DNA of 64,000 bases, taken from the NCBI GenBank assembly GCA_004562765.1, contig SFRL01000011.1, forward strand, positions 1-64,000, in the 5' to 3' direction. Source of the stretch: a bacterium. GTDB lineage: Bacteria > Bacillota > Clostridia > Lachnospirales > Lachnospiraceae. Positions 52,540 through 60,730 of this stretch are shown here, one piece after another. The position numbers and the translations under genes were made by a program. Position 1 is the stretch's first letter; each line of letters starts with the position of its first letter. The notes under the pieces were generated by a model, which worked only from the letters and a program-made list of their open reading frames with translations, ran no database searches and was not told the origin of the DNA.

Positions 52540-55521
52540 TTACGTCAAAGGCTCAAGCTTAAGTATTCCGCTGCTATCCCATGTAAGTTTGTATTTATCA
52601 ACAACCGATATGTTATAGCCGGCAGCAACTGATACAGTCTTGGCGGTGGTGTCATATGATAACCCCTGGATCGCATTTGCCACATCACTGCCCGACGTGG
52701 TAATACTCAAACCGATATTATTCCAGTTGATCATAGAGTTTGTGTTAGATATTTCTATCGCACAAGTCTTTGCGGATGCATCCTGTGTTTCTGATGTATC
52801 TACTCCGGCAGCGATCGTTCCGGTCGTACCATTCAAGGTCAATGTTCCGCCGTTCATATTAAAGAGAGATGTACCGTTACCCCGTATCGTTCCACAGGTG
52901 TCATTTTGCAGCGTCAAAGCTCCTGCAACTTGAATCGTATGGGTTCCCAGAACTGCATTAAAATCGGTCAGTGTAATATCTGTTCCGGATGGCACAAGTG
53001 CGTCTTTTTCAAAATGCCACCACACCTCACCTGCCTTTTCCAACTCATCGACTCCGCTGTGCGTTTTTATCGTATTAATGCGTTCTGCCATTTTTGTGCC
53101 CAGCATTCCGTCGGTATAAAAATACTGCAAGCCTGCTGTAGCTGTTTCTGAGACATTTGCGTACGCAAGCAGACTCACACCACTTAGCAAACCTGACAAA
53201 TCCAAGTTGTTCACAAGCAAGCTGTTTGGTACTCCGCTATACTTTCCTGTCCCAGAGGTGTCTGCCAGATGCTTATACTTTTGGGTCTTTATTAATGCAT
53301 AGTTTTGAATCGTTTCTGTTCCGTCTGTTGTAATCGTTCCGGTGTCAATCGTGCCGCTGTTTATGATACTGCTGCCTTTTGTAAGGTTAAGTTGACTGGC
53401 GCTTAACGTTCCTCCGTCAGTAACCAACACCTCTGCACCTTTTGTATCTCCGGCATTAATAGTGCCTGTTCCCCAGACGTATCCGCTCACGTACAACGAT
53501 GCATTATCTTTTAGCGTAATCGTTCCCTGATTCAAATCAAAGCCATTGGAGTATGACTGATCTGAACTGTCACCACTTGATGTCACCTGTGATTGAATCC
53601 TTAAAGTCTTTCCGGCAGGAACAGTCACCGTATCGCCAGAAGACAATTGGGCCATTGCATTCGATCCGACGGTAACAGTCGTATGCACACTTAAAGCCTG
53701 ATTCAGCTCCGCAGCCGTTACTGCACCGCTTGTAAACTCTGATTGTACAGATTTCAGTGTTATCTTCTTACCATTACTATCCCATATGGGCACACAACCT
53801 GATTTAACAGAAACCCAAGATGACGACAGTGTCACTGTTCCGCCGGAAGCGTCTACGGTCGCATCTGTTATTGTGTAAGCTACACCACTTGTATTCACCA
53901 CGGACAGCCCGGTATCGTTCCATGTGACATTACCTGCGGTTCGTTTAATGGTAGTGCCTCCACCCGTATTTTCTATTACAGTATTCGCATTTGTGCTCGT
54001 TCCCTGCAGGGCCAGATTACCACCGGAAAGAAGCACAGTCGCGTTTGAACTACTACTTGTAATGGATACGTTCGATGCAAGCGTCAATGTGCCAGTCAGA
54101 ATCTCTAAGGTATTACTGCCCATATTAAGCTCCATCGGATTCGATGCAGATACCGGCTGCAACGTGATATTCGACTTCACAACTGCAGGTTTTTGAAAAT
54201 TCACAGTAACAGTTGCCGGTTTCTGCGCCAGTTCACTGATATAACCTGCTACCTGTGTATTAAATTCTGATGCATAGACAGATGTATCATCTACCACACA
54301 CAACCGGACACTACTATCTGAAATCACATCAGATGCCTTACCTACCGTATCAATCAGCGTACCGCTTCCCACGCTAATCTTGCCGGAGCCAGAATTTACA
54401 CCGGTTTCCATGATCAACACTTTTCCTGCCGGAACCGAAACGTCAGCCTCCAGTGTCACATTGGTTTCCACTATATTTCCCGCTGTATCAGTACCAATTT
54501 CAGCCACTGTAACCTTATTATAGGATGCCAGTGCCGCATTTATGGCAGCTGCAGACACGGTTCCTGACAATGTTGCTGTTGTAGGTGCCGGTGTACTGGG
54601 TGTGTATGAACCGCCGCCGGATGAAGACGTGCTCTCATCCTCTTTTTTCTCGTCCTGTTCTTTTTCCTCTTCCTCTTCCTTTTCCTCTTCTTTTTCCTGC
54701 TCCGCCTTTTCCTGCTCGATGCGCTCTGCTTCTTCCTTTTCGAACTGCTCCAGCGCTTCCTCAATCTTCTCTATCTTTAATTTCGTGGTCTCTTCGATTT
54801 TTTCCTGAAGTACCGGATCTGCAACGATCTCCTGAAGCGCCACAGGCGGAATCTGTTTCTCAGTGAGAGTTTCCACCATGACCTTCTGCTCCATTTCTTT
54901 TTCCGGTTCTCCCGGTTTATCTTCGCCGCCCGGCTGTTCAGAACCGCCTGTCTCTTGTTTCGGTTGCAATACAACGGTCGCAGTCTGTCCGCCATATACG
55001 GTTGTCGCATTATTACCCGATCCGAGCGTCACCTTTCCTTCGATCAAATACAGTTTGGATTTATTGACATCTACATACTCAACAACGCCGCATGTTCCAC
55101 GGATTCCCGTCACCATTGTAGAAGTGCGGACATTCATGCTTTCTTTTTCGTTCAGCTTTTTGTTCACATTGAAGAACAACTTTCCACTCTTTACGAGAAG
55201 TTCCAACTGCTTTCCGCTCTGACGGAGTGTTGCAGATGAACTCTGATCTAGCTTGACGGCTTTTGTACTGTCAAGGCTAATATGGGCATAGCTATACTTC
55301 GCTGTTTCCAAGGTGTTCCCGTTGTAGAGGCGCATTCCTGTTGTAATCTTGCGCGCAGAGCCGTTCTGCGTCTTCAGCGTTACGGTTCCTTCCGTCTTTT
55401 CCAGTTTCATGGTTGTGGCACGTGCAGTTGCTGCAGACGCCGGCGTAACCAAGGTCAGGATCATTGCACTCGACATCAGTGCACACACGATTCCTTTCAG
55501 ATTTATCTTTTTGCGTCTCAT
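52540..55521 (-). CDS. Secreted FecR-domain protein with Glu-rich linker and beta-repeat region
   Basis: The protein has 993 residues. Signal peptide: GIVCALMSSAMILTLVTPAS with cleavage near SAATA. The FecR domain (about 33-185) has GTVTLKTQNGSARKITTGMR, NTLETAKYSYAHISLDST and TSTMVTGIRGTCGVVEYVD. A Glu/Lys-rich coiled coil (about 215-300) and a Ser/Gly/Pro linker follow. The rest is beta-rich, with two related modules, one ending IWDSNGKKITLKSV (about 600) and one ending LTWDSSGILKLEPLT (the C-terminus), plus ALASYNKVTV/ALSVHTTVTV/VLGTHTIQV repeats. No LPXTG anchor is seen. FecR domains outside iron uptake often pair with CHASE2 cyclases; the cyclase is two genes downstream. It is probably a surface or matrix protein. 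Confidence 0.85.
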   Translation of the reverse strand: MRRKKINLKGIVCALMSSAMILTLVTPASAATARATTMKLEKTEGTVTLKTQNGSARKITTGMRLYNGNTLETAKYSYAHISLDSTKAVKLDQSSSATLRQSGKQLELLVKSGKLFFNVNKKLNEKESMNVRTSTMVTGIRGTCGVVEYVDVNKSKLYLIEGKVTLGSGNNATTVYGGQTATVVLQPKQETGGSEQPGGEDKPGEPEKEMEQKVMVETLTEKQIPPVALQEIVADPVLQEKIEETTKLKIEKIEEALEQFEKEEAERIEQEKAEQEKEEEKEEEEEKEQDEKKEDESTSSSGGGSYTPSTPAPTTATLSGTVSAAAINAALASYNKVTVAEIGTDTAGNIVETNVTLEADVSVPAGKVLIMETGVNSGSGKISVGSGTLIDTVGKASDVISDSSVRLCVVDDTSVYASEFNTQVAGYISELAQKPATVTVNFQKPAVVKSNITLQPVSASNPMELNMGSNTLEILTGTLTLASNVSITSSSSNATVLLSGGNLALQGTSTNANTVIENTGGGTTIKRTAGNVTWNDTGLSVVNTSGVAYTITDATVDASGGTVTLSSSWVSVKSGCVPIWDSNGKKITLKSVQSEFTSGAVTAAELNQALSVHTTVTVGSNAMAQLSSGDTVTVPAGKTLRIQSQVTSSGDSSDQSYSNGFDLNQGTITLKDNASLYVSGYVWGTGTINAGDTKGAEVLVTDGGTLSASQLNLTKGSSIINSGTIDTGTITTDGTETIQNYALIKTQKYKHLADTSGTGKYSGVPNSLLVNNLDLSGLLSGVSLLAYANVSETATAGLQYFYTDGMLGTKMAERINTIKTHSGVDELEKAGEVWWHFEKDALVPSGTDITLTDFNAVLGTHTIQVAGALTLQNDTCGTIRGNGTSLFNMNGGTLTLNGTTGTIAAGVDTSETQDASAKTCAIEISNTNSMINWNNIGLSITTSGSDVANAIQGLSYDTTAKTVSVAAGYNISVVDKYKLTWDSSGILKLEPLT

Positions 55522-55561
55522 AAGATTTCCTCCGATGTATTACTACTCTATTTTGTACTGC

Positions 55562-55590
55562 TTGCATAAAACAGGTTTTTGTGTTATATT
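55562..55590 (+). promoter_or_regulatory. Promoter of the antisense RNA
   Basis: On the plus strand, TTGCAT (55562-55567) and TATATT (55585-55590) are exactly 17 bases apart. The predicted start near 55597 is followed by a terminator at 55687. Confidence 0.7.
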
Positions 55591-55602
55591 CGAGAAAAGG
55601 AA

Positions 55603-55622
55603 CAACCGCCCACAAGGGGTTG
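55603..55622 (-). terminator. Terminator of the toxin mRNA
   Basis: On the minus strand, CAACCCC and GGCGGTTG pair (one bulge) and TTCCTTTTCT follows. It would end the toxin message about 90 bases past the toxin stop. Confidence 0.6.
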
Positions 55623-55648
55623 ACCTATTAAATTGGATGTAGAAAATG

Positions 55649-55687
55649 CCACCCTATCGCTCGGTCAAAGTTCAAGGGTGGTTTTTT
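55649..55687 (+). terminator. Terminator of the antisense RNA
   Basis: CCACCCT and AGGGTGG form the stem and TTTTTT follows. Flanking GTAGAAAA (55639-55646) and TTTTCTAC (55684-55691) can extend the stem, so it can act in both directions. Confidence 0.75.
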
Positions 55688-55708
55688 CTACGCTTTTTTA
55701 TGTACTGC

Positions 55709-55798
55709 TTATTGACTGATCATATATATGAAGGTCAGTAGTGCAAGTAAAAATAATCCAAACTGCATCAGATCTGTAAAACTGAATTTGTTCTTCAT
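55709..55798 (-). CDS. Holin-like small hydrophobic toxin, type I toxin-antitoxin
   Basis: The protein has 29 residues: a short polar start, then one membrane helix (TDLMQFGLFLLALLTFIYMI). The LMxxFGLFxLALLTFI pattern matches the Firmicutes holin-like toxin family of type I systems. GGGGGTGG lies 5 bases upstream. Its promoter is at 55867-55895, and the leader has a stem AAGCCAC/GTGGCTT (about 55833-55865) that could limit translation. The mRNA tail is overlapped by a convergent antisense RNA. If made in excess it should depolarise the membrane. The family match is by pattern memory. Confidence 0.75.
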   Translation of the reverse strand: MKNKFSFTDLMQFGLFLLALLTFIYMISQ

Positions 55799-55866
55799 GC
55801 GCACCACCCCCATCCTGTATAGAATGAAGGTCAAGCCACCCTGCAACACGATTGCTCCGTGGCTTG

Positions 55867-55895
55867 ATTATAACATATTCCCGCCAGAATGACAA
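55867..55895 (-). promoter_or_regulatory. Promoter of the holin-like toxin
   Basis: On the minus strand, TTGTCA (55890-55895) and TATAAT (55867-55872) are 17 bases apart. With the antisense promoter this accounts for the whole 397-base gap between the FecR and HD-GYP genes. Confidence 0.7.
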
Positions 55896-55918
55896 TGTGT
55901 AATTGTCATTCACTGTTT

Positions 55919-57379
55919 TTATTTCTGGTTAAAGGACTCTTCCACCCATGCGTTGCTCTGTTCAAACAAGTCTATGAGATCACTGTCGAGCTGCCCCTGC
56001 TCTGCCATATTCCGCAAAATATCGAATGCACGGTCCACAGGTACCGCTTTCTTATAGGGGCGATCATGCGCTGTCATCGCCTCGAAAATGTCCAGAATCG
56101 ACAGCAAGCGTACTTCCATGCAGATCTCGTTTCCCTTTAAGCCCTTCGGATAGCCGCTGCCGTCCAACATCTCGTGGTGCTGTGATGCCCACGGCAGCAC
56201 GTCCTTATAGTCATCTCCCAGCGCCATCTGTTCCAGCATGATCCGGGTTTTTTCTACATGATCCTGCATGATCGCGCGCTCGGATGCCGTCAGTGTTCCT
56301 TTGCGGATGAGCATCTGCTCCCGCTCTATGGGTGTGATCCATAGCTGCGTGGAGCCGTCTTCTTCGATATAAGTCCGCGCTGCCAGCTGTTCTACCTGTT
56401 CTACCAGCTCATCTGTCAGAAAACCGGCTTTGTTCACGGTTTCTACCAGCTCTGTTGCCCGGCTGATCTCCTCCATGCGCGCCTGCGATTCCTCCGTGCT
56501 GATCCTGCCCTCCAGGTGCTCGATCCGCGTCAACAGACGAATCTTTTCAAATCTGTCCATGATCAGACCGTAGTTTCCTGCCAGCCGGTCCTGCTTGTCC
56601 ATGACCTCCATCGGTGTGATCAGCTTTCCGATATCATGCAGCCACACACTCATGATAAATTCCTGTATTTTCCTGTCGTCAAAATGCCAGACCGAATGGT
56701 ATTTATGCAGCCAATCGATAAAACGCATCGCATATGCCACCATGTTCTTCGTATGGTTTGCATTATAGGGTGTTCTGGCATCGATCGCCGTAGACATCAC
56801 CCGGACATAGGAATCCAGCATGTCCCGGATCTGGTGCGCATAGTTCATATTTACGAGGCAGATGGCCGCCTGCGAACCCATTGCCAGCAAGATCTGCTCA
56901 TCCTCCGACGGAAAGGGTATGACATTTCCGTCATCATCCAATGCATTGATCAACTGCAGGACACCGATCACGTGCTCCTTGTCATCCTCCATCGGAACAA
57001 CCATCATGGACTGTGTATGGTATCCGGTCATGGCGTCGTAGTTTTTCGGACCGGAAAAATCGTAAAGTGAGCTCTCGTACACGTCCGGTATGTTGATCAG
57101 TCTGCGGTAGATCGCACCGCACGCGCAGACGTTTTTCTCAGATAAAGGCACCGGCGGCAGCGTGATCTCATCCTCTCCGCCCTGATGGATGCCCTGTGAA
57201 CGGGTGATCATGATCCGAAACTCCAACGCGTCACCATTATTGATATATAACGTACCACCGTCACAGCGCGTGATGTCCATGGCGGCTGTCAGTATCTGGT
57301 CTAACAGACGTTCTCTGTTTTTTTCTTTTGAAAAGGCAATACCTATATTCAGTATTTTCTCCAGTGTGTCATTTTTCAT
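55919..57379 (-). CDS. GAF-HD-GYP phosphodiesterase
   Basis: The protein has 486 residues. An N-terminal GAF domain (about 1-180; YINNGDALEFRIMITRSQGI, VVPMEDDKEHVIGVLQLIN) is followed by an HD-GYP domain (about 195-480). The metal site includes ANHTKNM, WLHDIGKL, the HHEMLDGSGYPKGLKG signature and SILDIFEAMTAHDRPYK. It hydrolyses c-di-GMP, probably to pGpG or GMP. A long helical insert (about 265-345) splits the HD core. Its start overlaps the stop of the upstream MBL-fold gene (ATGA), so the two are coupled. Confidence 0.9.
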   Translation of the reverse strand: MKNDTLEKILNIGIAFSKEKNRERLLDQILTAAMDITRCDGGTLYINNGDALEFRIMITRSQGIHQGGEDEITLPPVPLSEKNVCACGAIYRRLINIPDVYESSLYDFSGPKNYDAMTGYHTQSMMVVPMEDDKEHVIGVLQLINALDDDGNVIPFPSEDEQILLAMGSQAAICLVNMNYAHQIRDMLDSYVRVMSTAIDARTPYNANHTKNMVAYAMRFIDWLHKYHSVWHFDDRKIQEFIMSVWLHDIGKLITPMEVMDKQDRLAGNYGLIMDRFEKIRLLTRIEHLEGRISTEESQARMEEISRATELVETVNKAGFLTDELVEQVEQLAARTYIEEDGSTQLWITPIEREQMLIRKGTLTASERAIMQDHVEKTRIMLEQMALGDDYKDVLPWASQHHEMLDGSGYPKGLKGNEICMEVRLLSILDIFEAMTAHDRPYKKAVPVDRAFDILRNMAEQGQLDSDLIDLFEQSNAWVEESFNQK

Positions 57380-58203
57380 AATGCAATAATTTCTCCCTCT
57401 TTTGCAAATGAAATATTCTTCCGGTATTGCTGCAACTGCTGTTCATATGCGCCCAGCTGTGCATCCGTGTGTGAAGGTGAATGATGGAAAAGCAGCCCCT
57501 GGCCTGCACCGCTCGCCGCGATGATCTGCGCGGAGGTGCGCATGCTGGGATGGCCGAAACCTCTGCACTGCTCATACTCCTCATCCGTATACTGCGCGTC
57601 CAAGATAAACAGATCCGTGTCTACCGCAAAGCCTTCCAGCGAGCGTCCCGTCCCTTCATCCGGATCACAATCGGTCGCATAAACCATACTGTGTGTACCC
57701 CAATCCGCGCGAAAGGCAAGTGCTCCGCCCGGATGCGTGACCGGTACCGCCGTGACTGTCAGGGGATGTGATCCGGTATCCGCCGCCCCATTCAATACTA
57801 CCGGCGACATGCCGATGCTGCAAAAGTCCAGTTTTGCACGAAACGAATCCGGGCCCACAGGCCAGAGCGGTTCTGCCATCATCTGGCGGAATACTTCCGG
57901 GATTTTCTCTCCGTCTTCTGCGTAAAAGATCACTTCTGCCGACGGGTCATACATCATGGAACTCATGGGTATACCCATCAGATGATCGAGATGAAAATGT
58001 GATAAAAACACATGGATCCTCGCATATTCTTTTCTCACACGCTGCGGCAGATTCATGAGTCCGCTGCCCGCGTCAAACAGGACTGCCTCTCCTGCCGCTT
58101 CCAGCAAAACACAGGATGTCGCCCCTCCATATATGCTGTATCCGTTCCCGCTGACCGGTATGCTCCCCCGGGCACCAAGGATCGTCACCTGATTTTTTTC
58201 CAC
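57376..58203 (-). CDS. Metallo-beta-lactamase-fold hydrolase
   Basis: The protein has 275 residues. The start is GTG with GGGAGG upstream. It opens with TILGARGSIPVSGNGYSIYG GATSC-type sequence and LFDAGSGLMNLP, followed by the metal motif SHFHLDHLMGIP, VTHPGGALAFRADWG, YATDCDPDEG and LFILDAQYTDEEY. The closest relatives are RNase Z/PhnP-like 1,2-cyclic phosphodiesterases. Being co-translated with an HD-GYP enzyme, it may work on a cyclic or linear nucleotide, but this is inference. Confidence 0.87.
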   Translation of the reverse strand: MEKNQVTILGARGSIPVSGNGYSIYGGATSCVLLEAAGEAVLFDAGSGLMNLPQRVRKEYARIHVFLSHFHLDHLMGIPMSSMMYDPSAEVIFYAEDGEKIPEVFRQMMAEPLWPVGPDSFRAKLDFCSIGMSPVVLNGAADTGSHPLTVTAVPVTHPGGALAFRADWGTHSMVYATDCDPDEGTGRSLEGFAVDTDLFILDAQYTDEEYEQCRGFGHPSMRTSAQIIAASGAGQGLLFHHSPSHTDAQLGAYEQQLQQYRKNISFAKEGEIIAL

Positions 58204-58280
58204 TGTTCACACCTCCCGCATCTGTTTTTGGGTATATATATTTACAATATCACAATTTTTTTTCTATGAAAACCTATTCT

Positions 58281-58309
58281 TTGGAATTAACGGTTTTTAC
58301 CAGCATAAT
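58281..58309 (+). promoter_or_regulatory. Promoter of the DUF421 gene
   Basis: TTGGAA (58281-58286) and CATAAT (58304-58309) are 17 bases apart on the plus strand. Confidence 0.5.
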
Positions 58310-58372
58310 CCAGTGTTGCCATGCAAATACTCTGTTAAAAAACGGATATTGGATCAACAAGGAGAACCTATC

Positions 58373-59083
58373 ATGACACAGGAAATCATTCACACAATCG
58401 TTTTATCGGTAGTATCTCTGGTGGTGTTGTTTTTATTGACAAAACTCATGGGCTACCGTCAGATGTCACAGATGAGCCTTTTTGACTACATCAACGGTAT
58501 CACCATCGGCTCTATCGCCGCCGAACTGGCGACAAATCTGGAGGACTACCACCGCCCGCTGACCGCCATGATCATCTACGGTCTGGCCACCGTTCTTCTG
58601 TCACTGCTCACCGGAAAATCCATCTGCATGCGCCGCTTTTTAAACGGAAAACCGCTGATCCTGCTCCACCACGGCACACTCTACGAGCAGAATCTGCGAA
58701 AAGCCAAGCTCGACCTCAACGAATTTCTGGAGCAGTGCCGTGTGAGCGGCTATTTTGATGTCTCACAGCTGCAGGCTGTGATCCTGGAGGGAAACGGCAG
58801 GCTCAGCTTTCTGCCGAAAACGAAGGAGCGACCCGTCACGCCTTCCGACCTGAATCTGGAGCCGGAAGACGAGGATCTGACCGCAGCCCTTGTCCTGGAC
58901 GGGCACATCATGGAGCACAATCTGCATCACTCCGGAAAAAACGAAAAGTGGCTCACAACACAGCTTAGCGCCCTCGGTTTCCCGGAGGTGAAAGATGTGC
59001 TGCTCGCCACCTGCGATCTGAATAATAAACTGACGGTATTCACCAAAAATAAAGATGAACATTCAGAAGATGTTTTAGATTAA
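58373..59083 (+). CDS. DUF421 (YetF-family) membrane protein
   Basis: The start is set at MTQEIIHTIVLSVV (AAGGAGA upstream), giving 236 residues. Three N-terminal membrane helices (about 5-80, with LLTKLMGYRQMSQMSLFDYI and GITIGSIAAELA) precede a cytoplasmic part: KPLILLHHGTLYEQNLRKAK and FLEQCRVSGYFDVSQLQAVI are the family's marks. YetF-like proteins are linked to spore or wall physiology, biochemical role unknown. It is on the plus strand and its stop overlaps that of the convergent map gene by 3-4 bases. Confidence 0.88.
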   Translation: MTQEIIHTIVLSVVSLVVLFLLTKLMGYRQMSQMSLFDYINGITIGSIAAELATNLEDYHRPLTAMIIYGLATVLLSLLTGKSICMRRFLNGKPLILLHHGTLYEQNLRKAKLDLNEFLEQCRVSGYFDVSQLQAVILEGNGRLSFLPKTKERPVTPSDLNLEPEDEDLTAALVLDGHIMEHNLHHSGKNEKWLTTQLSALGFPEVKDVLLATCDLNNKLTVFTKNKDEHSEDVLD

Positions 59084-59997
59084 TATGAGATGATCTCTGC
59101 TCCGTCCTCGGTGACGAGTACCATGTACTCCCACTGGGCGGAGGGCATGCCGTCTTCGGTGTATGCGGTCCAGCCGTTTGCATCATCGATATAGATATCT
59201 ACTTTTCCCATATTTACCATCGGCTCGATCGTAAATATCATGCCCGGCACCATGAGCATCTCCTCGCCGCGTCTGGAATTGTAGCTGACCCACGGATCTT
59301 CATGGAATTCGATACCCACGCCGTGTCCGCCGATCTCGCGGACGACTGTATAACCGTTTTCAAAAGCATGGTCATGGACTGCCTGGCCCATGTCTCCGAG
59401 GAATCCCCAGGGCTTGACTTCCTTCAGTCCGATGTCACAGCATTCCTTCGTGACCTCCACCAGCCGTTTTTTCTCCGGGCTGACTTCACCGATGCAGAAC
59501 ATGCGCGAAGAATCCGAAAAATATCCGTTCAGAATCGTGGAACAGTCCACGTTGATGATATCCCCCTCTTTTAATACGACTTTTTCATCAGGAATTCCGT
59601 GACACACCTGATCATTGATGGATGTACACACGCTCTTGGGATAGCCCTGATAATTTAACGGTGCAGGAATTCCGCCCATCTTTGTGGTCAGGTCATACAC
59701 CCAGTCATCGATCTGCTGCGTGGTGATGCCTTCTTTGATATGCTCTGCTACATAATCAAGCACCGCGATATTGATCTTTGCACTCTGGCGGATACCTGCG
59801 ATCTGATCCAGTGTCTTGATGATCGAATGATCCGGTACGATATGTCCTTCGTCCTGGATCCGCTTGATCTTTTCGTCCATCGCCATATGACACTGTTTAT
59901 ATTTTTTCCCGCTCTTGCACCAGCAGGGATCATTGCGACCGATGCTGATCTGCTTTCTTGCTGCTGCGATATTCATTCGGTTTCGTTGCATGTTCAT
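59080..59997 (-). CDS. map: Methionine aminopeptidase type I with N-terminal SEC-C zinc finger
   Basis: The protein has 305 residues, longer than the basic 250-residue enzyme because of an N-terminal SEC-C-like finger (DPCWCKSGKKYKQCHM, about 23-38). The core has the metal ligands Asp in INVDCSTILNGYFSDSSRM, His in REIGGHGVGIEFHEDPWV, Glu in MIFTIEPMVN and Glu near the end. It removes initiator Met from nascent proteins. The SEC-C tail, also in SecA here, may dock it on the ribosome. AGGAG precedes the start. Confidence 0.93.
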   Translation of the reverse strand: MNMQRNRMNIAAARKQISIGRNDPCWCKSGKKYKQCHMAMDEKIKRIQDEGHIVPDHSIIKTLDQIAGIRQSAKINIAVLDYVAEHIKEGITTQQIDDWVYDLTTKMGGIPAPLNYQGYPKSVCTSINDQVCHGIPDEKVVLKEGDIINVDCSTILNGYFSDSSRMFCIGEVSPEKKRLVEVTKECCDIGLKEVKPWGFLGDMGQAVHDHAFENGYTVVREIGGHGVGIEFHEDPWVSYNSRRGEEMLMVPGMIFTIEPMVNMGKVDIYIDDANGWTAYTEDGMPSAQWEYMVLVTEDGAEIISY

Positions 59998-60037
59998 TTT
60001 TGTCTGTCTCCTCTGTCTTCCGGTTATGTTTTTTTGT

Positions 60038-60703
60038 TTATTGATCCAGCGTCACATGCCCCATGGAAACCCCTTCCCAAAGCCGGTCTCTGATCTTGTA
60101 TGTATGCGCTTCCAATAATGTTTCATACGCAGCTCCGCCTGCGTCATAGTCCTCCTCCGGGACATTCTGCATCGCCGCATAAAGCTGCTGATATTTTTGC
60201 GCCAGCGCCATCCGGAGCAAATCTTCTATCAGCTCCTCCTTTGTGACGCCAAGCCGCACCTGTCCGGTCTCTCCCAGATCCATCCAGAAATCCTCACTGC
60301 GCCCGGTGGCATAGTCGATCTCATCCTGATCCAACTCCATGCCCATTTCCGTTGCCATCTCATAGAAGATGAGATCATGAATCACCATGTCCATGGCTTC
60401 GTTTCGCGCGTACACACGCATAAAATGGCCGTTGATATGTGTGTTCCAGTACGCATTCGGATTCGTGGCATCATAGACAAGCGCCTGTTCCTGTATCAAT
60501 CGCTCCTCATATGCCACGTAAAATGCCAGCTCCCGCAGCGGATATTTCTCCCCGTCCAGTTCCAGCACGGTCTCATCCAGATGTTCCTTAAACTCAATTG
60601 TTTTCACGCGAGCTCCACAGCCGCCCAGCGTAAGCAGCGCACATATGAGCAGCACTGCCGACAGCCATCTGCGTGCGGAGCGCACCGCACATTCTTTTTT
60701 CAA
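60038..60703 (-). CDS. Lipoprotein with PrsA/SurA-like N-terminal fold, no PPIase domain
   Basis: The protein has 221 residues. The start is TTG with GGAGG upstream. A lipoprotein signal ends at LTLGGC. The remainder is helical: KYPLRELAFYVAYEERLIQE, MDMVIHDLIFYEMATEMGME and VTKEELIEDLLRMALAQKYQ resemble the chaperone part of PrsA/SurA. No parvulin domain follows. It could be a folding factor for exported hydrolases such as the adjacent NlpC/P60 protein; family assignment is tentative. Confidence 0.65.
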   Translation of the reverse strand: MKKECAVRSARRWLSAVLLICALLTLGGCGARVKTIEFKEHLDETVLELDGEKYPLRELAFYVAYEERLIQEQALVYDATNPNAYWNTHINGHFMRVYARNEAMDMVIHDLIFYEMATEMGMELDQDEIDYATGRSEDFWMDLGETGQVRLGVTKEELIEDLLRMALAQKYQQLYAAMQNVPEEDYDAGGAAYETLLEAHTYKIRDRLWEGVSMGHVTLDQ

Positions 60704-60730
60704 CCTCTGTTCCTCCGCTGTTTCCCTGTA

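Larger units (their letters stand above)
55597..55687 (+). ncRNA. Antisense RNA, candidate type I antitoxin
   Basis: This is a predicted ~90-base RNA convergent with the small toxin gene. It begins with a hairpin (CAACCGCC 55603-55610 with GGGGTTG 55616-55622) and ends in an intrinsic terminator (CCACCCT 55649-55655 with AGGGTGG 55675-55681, then six T). It overlaps the 3' untranslated part of the toxin mRNA, the usual layout of Firmicutes antisense antitoxins. Extent is inferred from promoter and terminator only. Confidence 0.7.

Noticed and set aside
55637..55691. c-di-GMP riboswitch or other leader riboswitch before the FecR gene
   Set aside because: No GEMM-type conserved core. The hairpin is explained as the antisense-RNA terminator.
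55698..55913. 71-codon minus-strand frame overlapping the small toxin
   Set aside because: The 29-codon frame inside the same stretch has the ribosome-binding site, membrane helix and downstream RNA architecture; the longer frame begins upstream of the promoter -10.
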